Shown here: in pieces, positions 43,655 to 54,309 of the stretch
Numbering within the stretch: the first letter of the stretch is position 1
Layout: each line of letters starts with the position of its first letter
NCBI GenBank assembly: GCA_963580285.1
Contig: OY757026.1
Span: 83,550,651-83,614,650, forward strand
Direction: 5' to 3'
DNA length: 64,000 bases
Source: Lucinisca nassula
Lineage: Eukaryota; Mollusca; Bivalvia; Lucinida; Lucinidae
Program-made: the position numbers and the translations under genes
The notes under the pieces: generated by a model
What the model was told of the DNA's origin: nothing
Databases searched by the model: none
The model's input: the letters and a program-made list of their open reading frames with translations, nothing else

Positions 43655-44217
43655 GCCTCGTGCACGCCTGGTGCCTGGTGCTCTGTCTCTTGTCGGGCCC
43701 AACGGAGTCTTACTATTGGTTTTCTTTTGCCCCAGCATTTCAGTGGTTTCTTGCTGTCGAGTCCTCACCGTTGTTTCATCTCTGTGGTTTTTTATTATTT
43801 GTGTTCACGGGGATGTTGCACTGATGAGTTAGGAGGCCTTCATGCGGACTGAGCGGGTTGTTTGTCTAAATCGCGACGGAAGTAAGGGCGAGCATTGTGG
43901 CCCCGTGGAATCGATTTACCCCCCCCCCCCCCCCCCAGTGGAATTCGTTTCCGCTGACCGTTCCAAGGCGGTTCTTCTGCCGCGGTTTATTTTTGTTTTG
44001 GTTTGTCTTTGTGTGTTTGTGTCGCTTAAAATATTTTATTTTGGATAGCCTATTGGCCATTTTGTGGGAAAGTAGCTGTCCTTTTGGCTTTCCGCTATTG
44101 ATGTTTCCATTAGGGTCTGTTTTTTCATGTCTGTTTCTTTCTCTTCGGTGTCTCTGATGGAAGCTGTGGGTTGATGGTATCGATTGCTGATCATTGCCTC
44201 TACTTCTATTTTTTATA
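43655..44217 (+). repeat. R1 repeat, near full copy
   Basis: All R1 blocks are in order: GGTGCCTGGTGCTCTGTCTC, CAGCATTTCAGTGG, AAATCGCGACGGAAGTAAGG, a poly-C run near 43920, GAATTCGTTTCC, TTCTGCCGCGGTTTATTTTT, GATGTTTCCATTAGGG and GGTATCGATTGCTGATCATT. There is no coding content. Confidence 0.75.
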
Positions 44218-44517
44218 TTCGTTTATTGTTTAAACATAAGTTTATTTAGTTGGACTGATATGTTAGGATTAAATACCGGATCGAAATGCGTCTCCATCTT
44301 TGGATTATGGTCCCTTAATTTTTGTTTTCTTTTCAGAGACTATTCTTTCGAATCTACCTACAACAACCTTTGCGTTTTGCTTCTTTTAAGGATTGTCCCG
44401 ATCCTTTGTGGTTTTGGTTACGATTATTCTTCTATTCAATATTACACATGAAGAATGGCATGAATTTTTCTATTTGTTTCAGTTGTTTTTGTATTATGCT
44501 CAGGTACAAAGTTATTT
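44218..44517. other. Unassigned; pyrimidine tract plus AG at 44318-44336
   Basis: TTTTTGTTTTCTTTTCAG precedes ~120 bp open in more than one frame, none recognisable. A chance open frame is as likely as an exon. Confidence 0.25.
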
Positions 44518-45325
44518 TACCATATGACGTCGCGTCTGATAATGTAATAATATCATGTAATAAATTCGATAATCCACCAGTGAATTAAATATGCAAATTA
44601 GTTGGATACGCCCCGTAACGTTATATGTACAACATCCTTAACGACGTCGCGTTTACTAATTGCGCAATATTGACATTTGTGTAAAACAATCGTGAATAAA
44701 ATGCGTTTTAAATATCATATGATAAATAGAATCTTGCATTCGTGCTCATGTAGCATTGAATTTATAGCAGCCCCCGCCCATAGGGGCTTGAAGAAATATA
44801 TGGGCTGCACGATGCTTCCACGCAGAGCTGAATCCGGCCCGCACACTAGTACTGGTAAACCGCTTGGAGGATCTAAGCCTGTCCAGGAACCGAGGTGCGA
44901 GGCGGACCGTCCATGCTTATAAACCCTATTAGTTTCATTGGGCGACAGGGCTTGAGATGTCATTTCATCTCACTGTCGGGTAAAAGTCCCACAAAATTGG
45001 AAGCAACGTCTCCAAAATGACCTTTACAGTGTTGACGGGGACGTTAAACCTCAAATCAAACAAACAAAATCATTGAATTTATTAAACTCGTTGAGGAAAA
45101 AGGATAAAATGCTCGGCAAAGTCTCGCATTTTATCCCTTTTCCTCAACTCGTTTAATAAATTCAATAATACATGCGAACTAATGTAAGATCCTCTATATC
45201 AATAATTTATTAAACTCGTCGAGGAAAAGGGATAAAATGCTCGGCAAAGCCTCGCATTTTATCCCTTTACCTCAACTCGTTTAATAATACATTAGCACTC
45301 ATGCTTTAGATACTCTATTTACATT
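44518..45325. repeat. Repeat-P second copy, interrupted by SINE-1
   Basis: It shares ATATGACGTCGCGTCTGA, TTAACGACGTCGCGTTTACT and CATATGATAAATAGAATCTT with 35798-36455. The palindrome CTCGTTGAGGAAAAAGGATA is followed by a second tandem one, CTCGTCGAGGAAAAGGGATA, at 45205-45290. SINE-1 inserted at 44766. Confidence 0.68.
44766..45071 (+). mobile_element. SINE-1, full-length reference copy with 11-bp target-site duplication
   Basis: ATTGAATTTAT is duplicated at 44755-44765 and 45072-45082, so the element is 306 bp. It starts AGCAGCCCCCGCCCATAGGG, passes ACTAGTACTGGTAAACCGC and TTTCATTGGGCGACAGGG, and ends GACGGGGACGTTAAACCTC with an AATCAAACAAACAAAATC tail. No good A/B-box pair is evident at its 5' end, unlike SINE-2 and SINE-3. 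Confidence 0.85.
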
Positions 45326-45555
45326 TCATGAAGTAATAAGCTGCAGTTTTGTGTTGAAAAGTAAACATGTTTCTTTCATCGCGACACCAACAATTTATAT
45401 TTTGAGCAGAAATAAGAAAAAATGAGCCAGCGCATGACAAAATAGAAGCGGAGGCAATGATCAGGAATCGATACAATCAATGCACAGCTCCCATCAGAGA
45501 CACCAAAGGGAAAGAGACACAAACATGAAACAACAGACCTAATGGAAACATCAAA
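45326..45555. repeat. MITE-A half-core plus R1 (-) fragment
   Basis: ATTTTGAGCAGAAATAAGAA at 45399 is half of a MITE-A palindrome. R1 minus strand follows at 45424-45555 (AGCTCCCATCAGAGACACC). Confidence 0.6.
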
Positions 45556-45756
45556 CCTACAATAAGACATGTGTGCCCAGCGAAGACACAGATCAGCCTG
45601 AACATCCATATAGTCTAACCTGAGACTTCTCTTGCTGCACGGAGGAGCATTTGGGCCCTTAGCTTTCCTTAGAGCGCACAACGAAGACTCTAATCAGACT
45701 GCGCGGATGCACAGGCTGATCTGAGTCTTCGTAGGGCGCACATGTCTTATTGTAGG
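45556..45756. mobile_element. MITE-H, complete copy
   Basis: Inverted ends are CCTACAATAAGACATGTGTG and GCACATGTCTTATTGTAGG. The internal hairpin at 45672-45735 is CGAAGACTCTAATCAGAC with CTGATCTGAGTCTTCG. No coding content. Confidence 0.72.
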
Positions 45757-45829
45757 TTTTGTCGTGCTGAATATTTTCGTTTTTATTCGGCTGTAAACTT
45801 TACAATGTATTTGTATGTGCATGTTTTCT

Positions 45830-46035
45830 TAATGGAGCATGGGCGTCCATATGCTTATTTAAGCCCCTTCTGTGTGCTCTGAGGATTGTCGAGTCCTCAA
45901 CATTGTTTCTTTTCTGTAGTTGTTTGAGTTTTGTGTTATCGGAGCACAAACATGCGGCCGCGTAAAATCGATTTAAGCCCCGAAGTTTTTTTTCACGGAC
46001 CGTTCTAAGGCGTTTCTTCTGTCGCGGTTTATTGG
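45830..46035 (+). repeat. R1 fragment
   Basis: GATTGTCGAGTCCTCAAC, GCGTAAAATCGATTTAAGCC and TTCTGTCGCGGTTTATTG match R1. Edges are ragged. Confidence 0.55.
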
Positions 46036-46443
46036 GTCTATAGTTTACGATCGACCCAAATTTACTAAATGGCAAAACGGAATGCATGCAGTTGTCCACG
46101 CAATCATCACTGATTTGGAAAAACCAATATTGGTAGAACTTGAAACGTTGCGCTATTTTTATCGATGCAACATATAGGTCAGAGCTATCTATAGAGTCCT
46201 GACAGGAATGGTGTGAAATACCGAATACCCAGTTCAGACGCCGCGTCATGTGGCGTCTGCTCAGCAGGTTGCACAGGGACTACACTGTTTGCTTAAGTAG
46301 TGGCTTTTGGGGGCTAAACGAACAGACGAAATGGTATTAGATTGCCAGGTTGCTCACGTAATGAAAGAAAAACAACACACGCTGTCACGTGACGTCTTCG
46401 GAACATTCCATTCATAAAACTGATTCACAAATGTATGCCAAGT
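46036..46443. other. Unassigned
   Basis: A minus-strand frame of ~70 codons covers 46050-46249 with no domain. A partial MITE-D-type palindrome lies at 46235-46292 (CAGACGCCGC, GCGTCTG). No support for a gene. Confidence 0.3.
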
Positions 46444-46570
46444 AGAGGTGGAGGCGATGATCAGGAATCGATACAATTAACCCACAGGTCCCATCAGAGA
46501 CACCAAACGGAAAGGAACACAAACATGAAACAACAGGCCCTAATGGAAACACCAACAGCGGAAAGCCGAG
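46444..46570 (-). repeat. R1 fragment
   Basis: GGCGATGATCAGGAATCGAT to ACACCAACAGCGGAAAGCC, the R1 3' end on the minus strand. Confidence 0.65.
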
Positions 46571-47475
46571 TAAAAATAGACTTTTCGCACTTCATTTTAG
46601 AACAGCAAAAATGAGTAGCCCAGACTTTATAGGTGGTACCGTTATTAGACATACAGCGTGGACCCAGATCGAATAGACAGTACATTGCTTCTGATCAGGG
46701 TCGGCACTGTTCGCAATAGGTATGTAGCAACAATTTTGAACATAATTCAGGCCCTTATGAAGACTCTGAAAAGGGGCGGATTGGGAGTGCGAATTTCAGG
46801 TATTTTGCAGAGGATGAAAAACGGAATGAATCTGAGATAATTTCCGAAAGGGGGAAGGGGCTGCGTTTGCACCCACCCAACTGTGTGCGGGCCTGCACCA
46901 ACAGAGAAAATTAACTTTTTGTTTAAACATATCGCTGGAGGGGCTCTGGTACAGATCACTGTTATCAATGAGCTGGGATGCAGTGGTGGGAGTGAGCGAG
47001 GAGAAAAGAGAGAGGAGAAACTATAACAAACATTGTAGATGCTGATCAGAAGCCATCGATGGATCTACAATGTTTGCAGCGGGATGCAATGTTAAACATG
47101 TAATATTTTTTCAGTACAGATTGTGTTGCATACTCAATGCAGAAAGATGAATCAATTTACGCGTATACAGAAGGGAAATAATTACACACATTAACAAATT
47201 ACAAGTACATGCAATTAATTCGACTGAAAATGCAACCATATTTTTTTTTCGGACAAAAATTTGACTGAACACTTTTCTTATAATGAAACGTTTTAACGGG
47301 TACCCTTCGTCTACGTTATAAAGCAGATAACCTGTTGCTTGCAATTGTCCGCGTGACTATCACTGACCATCTGACTGCCGCTGACCTTGAACAAAATTCA
47401 AGCATTGGTTGTTCATAGCAGCGCGCAGCGTAAGAAGAAAATTGTAGACTGTGTTCGTTTGGTTGTTTAATTTGA
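46571..47475. other. Repeat-poor sequence, no supported gene
   Basis: It contains a degraded MITE-D palindrome at 46640-46720 and another at 47027-47082 (CAAACATTGTAGATGCTGAT, ATCTACAATGTTTG). Otherwise nothing is recognised. Confidence 0.35.
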
Positions 47476-47755
47476 GGTTTAACGTCCCTGTCAACATTGA
47501 ATAGGTCATTTGGAGACGTTACTTCCAATTTTATGGGACCTTTACCCGACGACGAGATGAAATGACATCTCAAGCTCTGTCGCGCATTGAAACCAATAGG
47601 GTTTATGAACATGTACGGTCCGACTAGTGCCACTTTGCCTGGGCAGGCTTCAATCCTCTAAGCGTTTTACCAGTACCCTTGTGCGGTCGGTTTCAGCTCT
47701 GCGTAGAAGCATCATGCAGCCCATCTATTTATACAAGCCCCGATGGGCGGAGGCC
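47476..47755 (-). mobile_element. SINE-1 copy
   Basis: The tail lies at TTTGAGGTTTAACGTCCC (plus-strand view) and the head near 47750 at CAAGCCCCGATGGGCGG. Confidence 0.75.
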
Positions 47756-47810
47756 GAGGAGCGTCGAGTGTGATGCGTAAGATCTGGAAACGCATTTGTT
47801 TGTTTGTTTG

Positions 47811-48105
47811 TTTGTTGTTTGTTTGTTTGAATTGAGGTTTAACGTCCCCGTCATTACTGTATAGGTAATTATGGAGACGTTGCTTCCAATTTTGTGGGGC
47901 TTTTACCCGTCATTGAGATAAAATGACTCTCAGGCCCTGTCGCCTAATGAAACCAGTAGAGTTTATAAGCATGGACGGTCCGACTCGCGCCGGCTTAGAT
48001 CCTCTAAGCGGTTTACCAGTACTCGTGTAAGTACGGGTCGGTTTAAGCTCTGCGTGAAAGCATCATGCAGCCCATCTCTTTCTTTAAGCTCCGATGGGCA
48101 AGGGC
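47811..48105 (-). mobile_element. SINE-1 copy, left arm of an inverted duplication
   Basis: It has the unusual variants CCGTCATTACTGTATAGG and TAATTATGGAGACG, which also occur in the inverted copy at 49016. A (TTTG)n tail precedes it at 47798-47828. Confidence 0.78.
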
Positions 48106-48158
48106 TTAATCTGACGCATTGTATCACGCAGATTCCCAGATCAACGTACGGGTATCAG

Positions 48159-48436
48159 ATCACGTGAACAAGTCCGTGAAATAAACATCCCACTAAACCC
48201 CACTTTGTATAGAGAAAACTGGGGTTTAAGGGTGTGAACACTATTTTTTCTAATTTCTGTTTCAAAACATAAGTAGTGGGTACTCGTTAGAACCGCCTCA
48301 ATGAGGCGGTTCTAACGGGCACCCACAACCTATGTTTTCAGTATAAATAAGAAAAGTAGCATGGATTTTCATCAGAAAAGTAGCCATTTTGTAGATGTGA
48401 AAAATGCACTATGTTGCACGGGTGTGTTATCGCAAT
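48159..48436. mobile_element. MITE-A, second subfamily
   Basis: The ends are ATCACGTGAACAAGTCCGTG and GGTGTGTTATCGCAATG. The core at 48286 is GTTAGAACCGCCTCAATGAG. The GACATAGTG-type left arm of other copies appears inverted on the right (CACTATGTTGCACGGG). Confidence 0.78.
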
Positions 48437-48522
48437 GACACGAGAAGCGGAGTGTCGAGTGTGATGGTATAAGATCTTAAAAACATCCTAGAGACGTGTT
48501 ACCACAGCAGATCAAGTTACTA

Positions 48523-48868
48523 CAGTCGAACTTCAATGGCTCGAACACCTTTGGGATTTCGAAAATCTGTTCGAGACAGGGGTAGTTCGAGCCACTGAGG
48601 TTACTGTCAGGAGGCATAACGAGATACTTTTAGACATCTTTTCGGTGTTCTATAATGAATATGTATGCTGTGTGTACTCATTAGAATCGCCTATTCGAGG
48701 CGATTCTAATGAGTACACACAGCATGCATTTTCAAGATAAAAGACTAAAATCTCCTTAATTATCCCCCACTATTTCTTAAGTAGAGGATTTCGCTAGGGG
48801 CTCAAGAATGGATTCGACTCAGCCATGGTAAACGAGCCATCGGTGTTCGAGCCATCGAAGTTCTACTG
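48523..48868. mobile_element. MITE-B, reverse orientation, TA target site
   Basis: The ends are CAGTCGAACTTCAATGGCTC and GAGCCATCGAAGTTCTACTG, flanked by TA at 48521 and 48869. The core is GAATCGCCTATTCGAGGCGA. Confidence 0.82.
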
Positions 48869-49015
48869 TATATTCAGTGATACTGTGTTTCTATATACGT
48901 CTTTGGTTCCAAGAAAGTCAGTTTTTTTACAAACGCAAATATGCGGGTAAATTTGGCGTTACGCTGTTGGCGATTTCATCATTTTATTAGTATGGTTCCT
49001 TGTTACGCATGGCTG

Positions 49016-49297
49016 CTTTTAACCCCCGCCCATCGGGGCTTAAAGAAATATATGGGCTGCATGATGCTTCCACGTACAGCTGAAACCGACCAGGTCACGA
49101 GTACTGGTAAACAGCTTAGATGATCTAAGCCTGCCAAGGCAAAGCGGTGCGAACCGGACCGTCCATGCTTATAAACCCTATGGGTTTCATTGGGTGACAG
49201 GGCTTGAGATGTCATTTCACAAAATTGGAAGCAACGTCTCCATAATTACATATACAGTAATGACGGGGACGTTAAACCTCAATTCAAACAAACAAAT
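49016..49297 (+). mobile_element. SINE-1 copy, right arm of an inverted duplication
   Basis: It starts CCCCCGCCCATCGGGGC and ends GACGGGGACGTTAAACCTC. It shares private variants and the flank ATGCGTTTCCAGATCTTACG with the 47811 copy. An internal deletion removes about 20 bp after GTCATTTCA. Confidence 0.78.
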
Positions 49298-49335
49298 AAA
49301 TGCGTTTCCAGATCTTACGCATCACACTCGACGCT

Positions 49336-49442
49336 CTACGGCCCCCGCCCCTGGACCCACAAAAAATGAAGCAGCGTCTCAAAAATGACCTTTACAGTGT
49401 TAACGGGGACGTGAAACCACAAATCAAACAAACAAACAAACA
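49336..49442 (+). mobile_element. SINE-1, head-to-tail deleted copy
   Basis: A short 5' piece (GGCCCCCGCCCCTGG) is joined to the 3' end (GCAGCGTCTCAAAAATGACC, AACGGGGACGTGAAACC) and an (AAAC)n tail. Confidence 0.65.
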
Positions 49443-49580
49443 AAACATGGCTGCTTATTAATGATACACAAAATGCAGGGACTCGGAGCTCGCAAGGACG
49501 GCGATACGGAATAGGAAAACGCGAGTAGAATGGGATTCTGTATTTTCTGTCGGAAAACTGATAGTAGACAGCAGTGTCTG

Positions 49581-49796
49581 TTAACCCTTTTTGTGCCAAG
49601 TTGAATTTTCCTCCTTATATATAGCAGGAGTCCATTTCACACTTTAGGGGTGTCAGGTTGTGTTTTCTTCAAAAATTATTTGGAAAATGACAGAACGTTT
49701 AGCAAGCAGTATGGGCCTTGTTCTGCGGCGTCTGATCTGGGCCTGCATCGTTTGCCAGGGCACCAGTTTTGGGGTTTCTGGTACTAAATGGGTTAA
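49581..49796. mobile_element. MITE-D variant (TTAA type)
   Basis: TTAACCCTTTTTGTGCC to GGTACTAAATGGGTTAA. It matches 39833-40063 along its length, including AGCAGGAGTCCATTTC. Confidence 0.72.
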
Positions 49797-50599
49797 ACAT
49801 GTCTGTGGTACAATTTTGCTTGTCAAAGCCTAGGCTAATTATATGTATCTGTAAATTGTAACTTCAAGTATGAAATTAATTGAAAATAATCCGTTGTCTA
49901 TTAATAACACTAAATATTAATAATCTATATAAATTCGAATTAGTCATTCCCTGCGCCATTTCCTCTTGAACTTTTGAAGTCTGGTTTCTTTGTGGATTTA
50001 AGAAATTTTGAGGTAAGGCGTACAATAGCTGCGTTTCCACTAACATGCCGAAACAAATTAGGGACGGTGGGTCGATTAAACATTTTTGTTTTAATTTTTA
50101 GTCAACTTTTTTATGAAATGGAAAAAGAGAAAAACCTTTAAAAGGGCTTTATTCCAGCCATATTACAAGGAAACATTCAAATGAGCCCCGCCAAGCGAAT
50201 TTGGGTCTTCGAGCATTCCGTCATGACAAATTTCAACTGCGCATGCCCAGCCATTCAGAGGGGCCAGGGATATGGATTTCTGTCTGAAGGTTCCTCTTGA
50301 TTCACTGCTTGTATGAGCGAGCAGCGAAGGTTCTGGCGAGACTGCGCGGATGCGCAGGCTCGCCTGAACATTCGCTGCTCGCATAGGCGATAAGTACCAA
50401 AATCGCTTGACGCGGCCCAAATAATGAGTTTTAAAGCATCGAGGAAGAAAAGAACACGATTAAAGTATTAGGTTTGCTTTTCTGATGGTTTATATGATAT
50501 TCTATTAAAAGTGCTAGAAGATATTAAGGCCGGTAGGTAAGATTAACAATTTTTGTAGTTTTTTCTGCATGGCAATAAAAATTGCAGGTTCGGCACAAA
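49797..50599. other. Mostly unassigned; one strong hairpin at 50313-50390
   Basis: The hairpin GCGAGCAGCGAAGGTTC...GGCGAG pairs with CTCGCCTGAACATTCGCTGC around a MITE-H-type loop. The rest is AT-rich with no repeat or supported exon. Confidence 0.5.
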
Positions 50600-50690
50600 A
50601 GCCAGTCTTGGTGTCTCTGATGGGATCTGTGGGTTGATTGTATCGATTCCTGATCATTGCCTCCACTTCTATTAACGACCATGCATGCAG
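50600..50690 (+). repeat. R1 3'-end fragment
   Basis: GGTGTCTCTGATGGGATCTG and TTGTATCGATTCCTGATCAT match the R1 end. Confidence 0.65.
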
Positions 50691-51845
50691 GCTGTCGTAT
50701 AATATTTATGTTGTACCCAGTCTTTTTTATATCGACAATTGATTTTACGAAATTTGGTACAGAAATCCTTGTATATATTCTGAATTTATATACTAAGTCA
50801 CCATAAAATTCAGGTTCCGATAAACCTTGTTGCAGAAGAGATTTCAGTCCAACATTGAATTTTGAAATTAAATCGAATGATGCCTATAAAATTTTGAATT
50901 TTGAAAAGGCTTTGCGTAGTTTATGATATCGATAACCCCGATTGAGAAGTTGAGCAGTCAACATTTTATTACGAGTGTTGAAGTCAGTTACATGGCTAGA
51001 CACAATGGCACATAGAATTAATTAGAAAATATAAACGCTATAGGGTGCCGCACGAGGAACACTACCATCCAAGGAAGGAAAGTTTGCAATCTCACAATCA
51101 AAATCATCGCATTCATCATTAATTTTGTGGGAAACAAACCCGACTACAGCAGATAGATGTAAATCTAAAAAACGGGGTGTCGGTATCAGAAGAGTTTGCT
51201 TTATTTTACTGAAGTTCTTGGGGATAAATTTGACTGATAAAATCTTCGAAGTAAGTATTGCCAATGTTTAATTAATCATCCAAATATTAGAAGTCGAGAT
51301 AAAAGCATTAATGATTTCAGATTGGTTTTCAACGGAAAGGGGCATCATTGAGTCTCTTTCGTAACAAAACAAGAACAGTTCTGCCACAAGGTGTTCGCAA
51401 TTCGTACCCATTGGAATACCCACAATTTCTCTAAATAACTAAGTATCAAATCTTATGTAAACATTTTCAAGAAGAAAGGTTAGAGCTTCACACACGTTCT
51501 GACGTGACCATAAAGTATAATTTTTATGCTGTTGGGAAGTGAAAAAAGTATTTCGTGCATGCAAGATAGAAGGGATCTTTCCTATGAAATGTCCGTTCAT
51601 TTAAATCGTTAAGTTTTTCTTTTGTACGACTACGAGGAAACGTAGTGTTAAGGGTGTAAAAATCATACGTAGACGTACTTGAAGCACGAAAACCTCTTGA
51701 TTTCATTCCATTTAAATCTTCATTAGAATTTTTTATAGAACAAAACAGATTTCTTCCTATCTTTCAAAGACTTTGTCGCAATATTTAATCACATGTGTTT
51801 GATGGCAGTAAAACACGAAGTTAATTTGGAAAGTTCTGTGGTGGT
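50691..51845 (-). pseudogene. Penelope-like reverse transcriptase, copy 1, decayed
   Basis: On the minus strand, dispersed fragments keep RT-like order: a KNSNEDLNGMKSRGFRAS block near 51700, STYDFYTLNTTF, then FLDLHLSAVVGF and NFPSLDGSVPRAA-YSVYIF (51022-51264), then the C-terminal KLRK-type region with stops. It matches the second copy at 59105 block by block. The order YDFxTLYTT, IPMxTNCxPL (seen in copy 2) and NFPFLDG fits a Penelope-like RT family common in invertebrates, but no GIY-YIG domain is visible here. Many stops and frameshifts make it inactive. Confidence 0.55.
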
Positions 51846-51945
51846 ACAAGAACTTTGCAATAAACCATGCTTTAATTGTATCGATTTCTGATCATTGCCT
51901 TCACTTTTATATTGCATATCATAGCTGTTTTGTTTGTGTTGCTTT
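51846..51945 (+). repeat. R1 3'-end fragment
   Basis: AATTGTATCGATTTCTGATC and TTGCCTTCACTTTTAT. It lies next to the RT copy, as R1 also does at 59942. Confidence 0.55.
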
Positions 51946-52225
51946 CATTACGATAACACGCCCGTATGACATAGTGCATTTTTTCACATCTCCAAAATGA
52001 CTGCTTTTCTGATGAAAATCTATGATATTTTTCTTATAAATACTACAAACATAGGTTGTGGGTGCTCGTTAGAACCGCCTCATTGAGGCGGTTCTAACGA
52101 GTACCCACAACCTATGTCTTGGAGTAAAAATAAGAAAAATAATGTTTACCCCCTTAAACCCCAGTTTTCTCTATATAGAGTGGGGAATAGGGGGGTTTTC
52201 ATTTCACGGACTTGTTCACGTGATG
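51946..52225. mobile_element. MITE-A, second subfamily, complete
   Basis: The ends are CATTACGATAACACGCCCGT and GGACTTGTTCACGTGATG. The core at 52070 is a perfect GAACCGCCTCATTGAGGCGG palindrome. Confidence 0.82.
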
Positions 52226-52399
52226 TTTGCAATTGCTTTTGGTCTATCGGAACACGAATGTTATGGTGACTTAGAATATATATTCAGAAAAAATATATAA
52301 CCACAATGACTTCAGCACACAATTTCGTACAATCGTACTTCGATATAAAAATATTGGATACAACATAAATGGTTTGCGACAGACTGCATGCATTGTAGT

Positions 52400-53035
52400 T
52401 AACCCAGTCACGGTTGACAACTTTGCTTCACTCTTTAATTGTACGCCGGTGGGTCAGTCCTCAGATTCTAGCCTGATTCCAGTGTAAAGGCTTACCGAGA
52501 ATATGAGAGAATCTAATTTTATGTAATGTTGGCTGGTGTCCGATGCCCTATCTCTGTTCGGGCCCATCGGAGTCTAACTGTTGGTTTTCTTCTGCTCCAG
52601 TATTTCAGTGGCTCATTGCTGTCGAGCCCTGCCGTTCTTACATCTCTGTGGTTGATTTTTTTGTGTGTTCACGGAGATATTGAACTGATGAGTTAAGAGA
52701 CATTCAGGCGGACTGAACAAATTATTTGTCGAAATCGCGGTGAAAGTAAGGGCGAGGATTGTGGCCAGGTAAAATCAATTTAAGCCCCCAGTGGAATTCG
52801 TTTCACTGACCCTTACAAGGCGGATCTTCTGTCGCGGTGTATCGCTTATATTATTTTGTTAAGGATAGCCAATTGGCCATTTTGTGGGAAAGTTACTGTC
52901 CTTTTGGCTTTCCGCTATTGATGTTTCCATTTGGGTGTGTTGTTTCATGTTTGTGTTTCTATCCCTAAGGGGTCTCTGATTGGAGCTGTGGGTGAATTGT
53001 ATCGATTCCTTATCATTGCCTTCACTTCTATTTTG
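52400..53035 (+). repeat. R1 repeat, longest uninterrupted copy
   Basis: It starts about CAGTCACGGTTGACAACTTT and runs through CCGGTGGGTCAGTCC, TGCTCCAGTATTTCAGTGG, AGTAAGGGCGAGGATTGTGG and GTGGAATTCGTTTCACTGAC to TTGTATCGATTCCTTATC and CACTTCTATTTTG. There are no ORFs of note, no terminal inverted repeats and no tRNA-like head. The class is unresolved. Confidence 0.75.
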
Positions 53036-53454
53036 TAAGGTATTTTATGAAGTTTATGTAACCAATATAACGTAGGAAGCTGGTATTGAAATTAAAAAAA
53101 GATAGATCTAATAGGTTTGTTGTAATTATTGCAAATTATTGATGTTTCAGTATTTTGAAAATAAGCAGGAATAGACGAAATCACCGAACTATCCAGAAAG
53201 ATACTAGATAAATCTACACACACCCAAAGACAAGCCATCGCAAAAATTAACCGCGACAGAAGAACCGGTTTAATCCCACTTCCACGGTAATTAATACTGA
53301 GCGTCCAAAGACGTTTCATTGCGGTTTCTTTTATTTTATGTTCGCTGCTGTTCAGTTATTAAATGTTTGCATTTCAACACTTCTATGTGTCCTGGTATTT
53401 AGTTCGGTAAAGGTTACCAAGCTCACATCTGCCTGAAAGAACTGCTAATTCTGC
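53036..53454. other. Unassigned with an R1 (-) scrap
   Basis: R1 minus-strand sequence is visible at 53211-53262 (CACCCAAAGACAAGCC, AACCGCGACAGAAGAACC). The rest is unrecognised. Confidence 0.4.
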
Positions 53455-53825
53455 TTCATGCGGACTTTACAAATTGTTTGTCTAAATCGCGGCGGAAGTA
53501 AGGGCGAGGATTGTGGCCACTTAAAATCAATTTAAGCCCCCCAGTGGAATTCGTTTCCGCTGACCGTTCCAAGGCGGTTCTTCTGTCGCAGTTTATTTTG
53601 GTTATGGTTTGTCTTTGGGTGTTTGTATCGCTTATGTTGCTTTATTTTGGATAGCCTATTTGCCATTTTGTGGGGAAGTAACTGTCCTTTTTGGCTTTCC
53701 GCTATTGATGTTTCCATTAGGTCTGTTGTTTCGTGTTTGTGATTCTTTCCCTTTGGTGTCTCTGATGGGAGCTGCGGGTTGATTGTATCGATTGCTGATC
53801 ATTGCCTCCACTTCTATTTTGTCGT
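53455..53825 (+). repeat. R1 repeat, 3' part
   Basis: From CATGCGGACTTTACAAATTG through GCGGCGGAAGTAAGGGCGAG to CATTGCCTCCACTTCTATTT. Confidence 0.75.
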
Positions 53826-54309
53826 CTGTGACTTTGTTGTAAGTTGAGATGTGTATGTCCTTCCCAGCATCTGATGTTTCTGATTGTCTTTCAGTTCTGA
53901 TTCAGTTCTTTCTGATGCATCAACTCTCATTCAATATCCAGCCAAGTGGGCCTAATGGTGTGTCCTCATATCAGTTATATAACAAGAACACATTTTGCCT
54001 AGGCGATTCCAGAGAGAATATCGGCCTAGATTGTACTTTTCGGGCTCTGGCTTCTGTTGAGACTGCGCAGGCTTAACTTGTTAGTGTGTGACTTTTGTTG
54101 TTATTGCCATATTTATCACTAAGAACATTCGGTCTACACGGCAGGCTTTTTTGGTTTGGAAGGACGAATCTACGCATTTTCTTACGTTTTCTTTTAAGAA
54201 TGCAAGTGTTTGTAAAGTGAAGATCTTGATATTGCACATTTGAGTCTCGTATTTTAGAAACAGCCTGGATGGTTGCATTTGAATTCGCAAACAAAGTTTA
54301 GGCTATTTT
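53826..54309. other. Repeat-poor sequence, no supported gene
   Basis: A 75-codon plus-strand frame at 53849-54076 and minus-strand frames at 54073-54294 carry no domain. A degraded MITE-H loop (GAGACTGCGCAGGCT) is at 54059. Confidence 0.35.

Noticed and set aside
44318..44460. Acceptor-like TTTTCTTTTCAG followed by ~120 bp open in two frames
   Set aside because: Neither frame is recognisable, and the stretch is bordered by R1 and Repeat-P; no donor was found.
45800..46249. 149-codon minus-strand frame
   Set aside because: Half of it is R1 repeat; the rest shows no domain, splice sites or codon pattern that would support a gene.
53849..54076. 75-codon plus-strand frame in repeat-poor sequence
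   Set aside because: No domain, signal peptide or splice context. The length is within chance for AT-balanced DNA.
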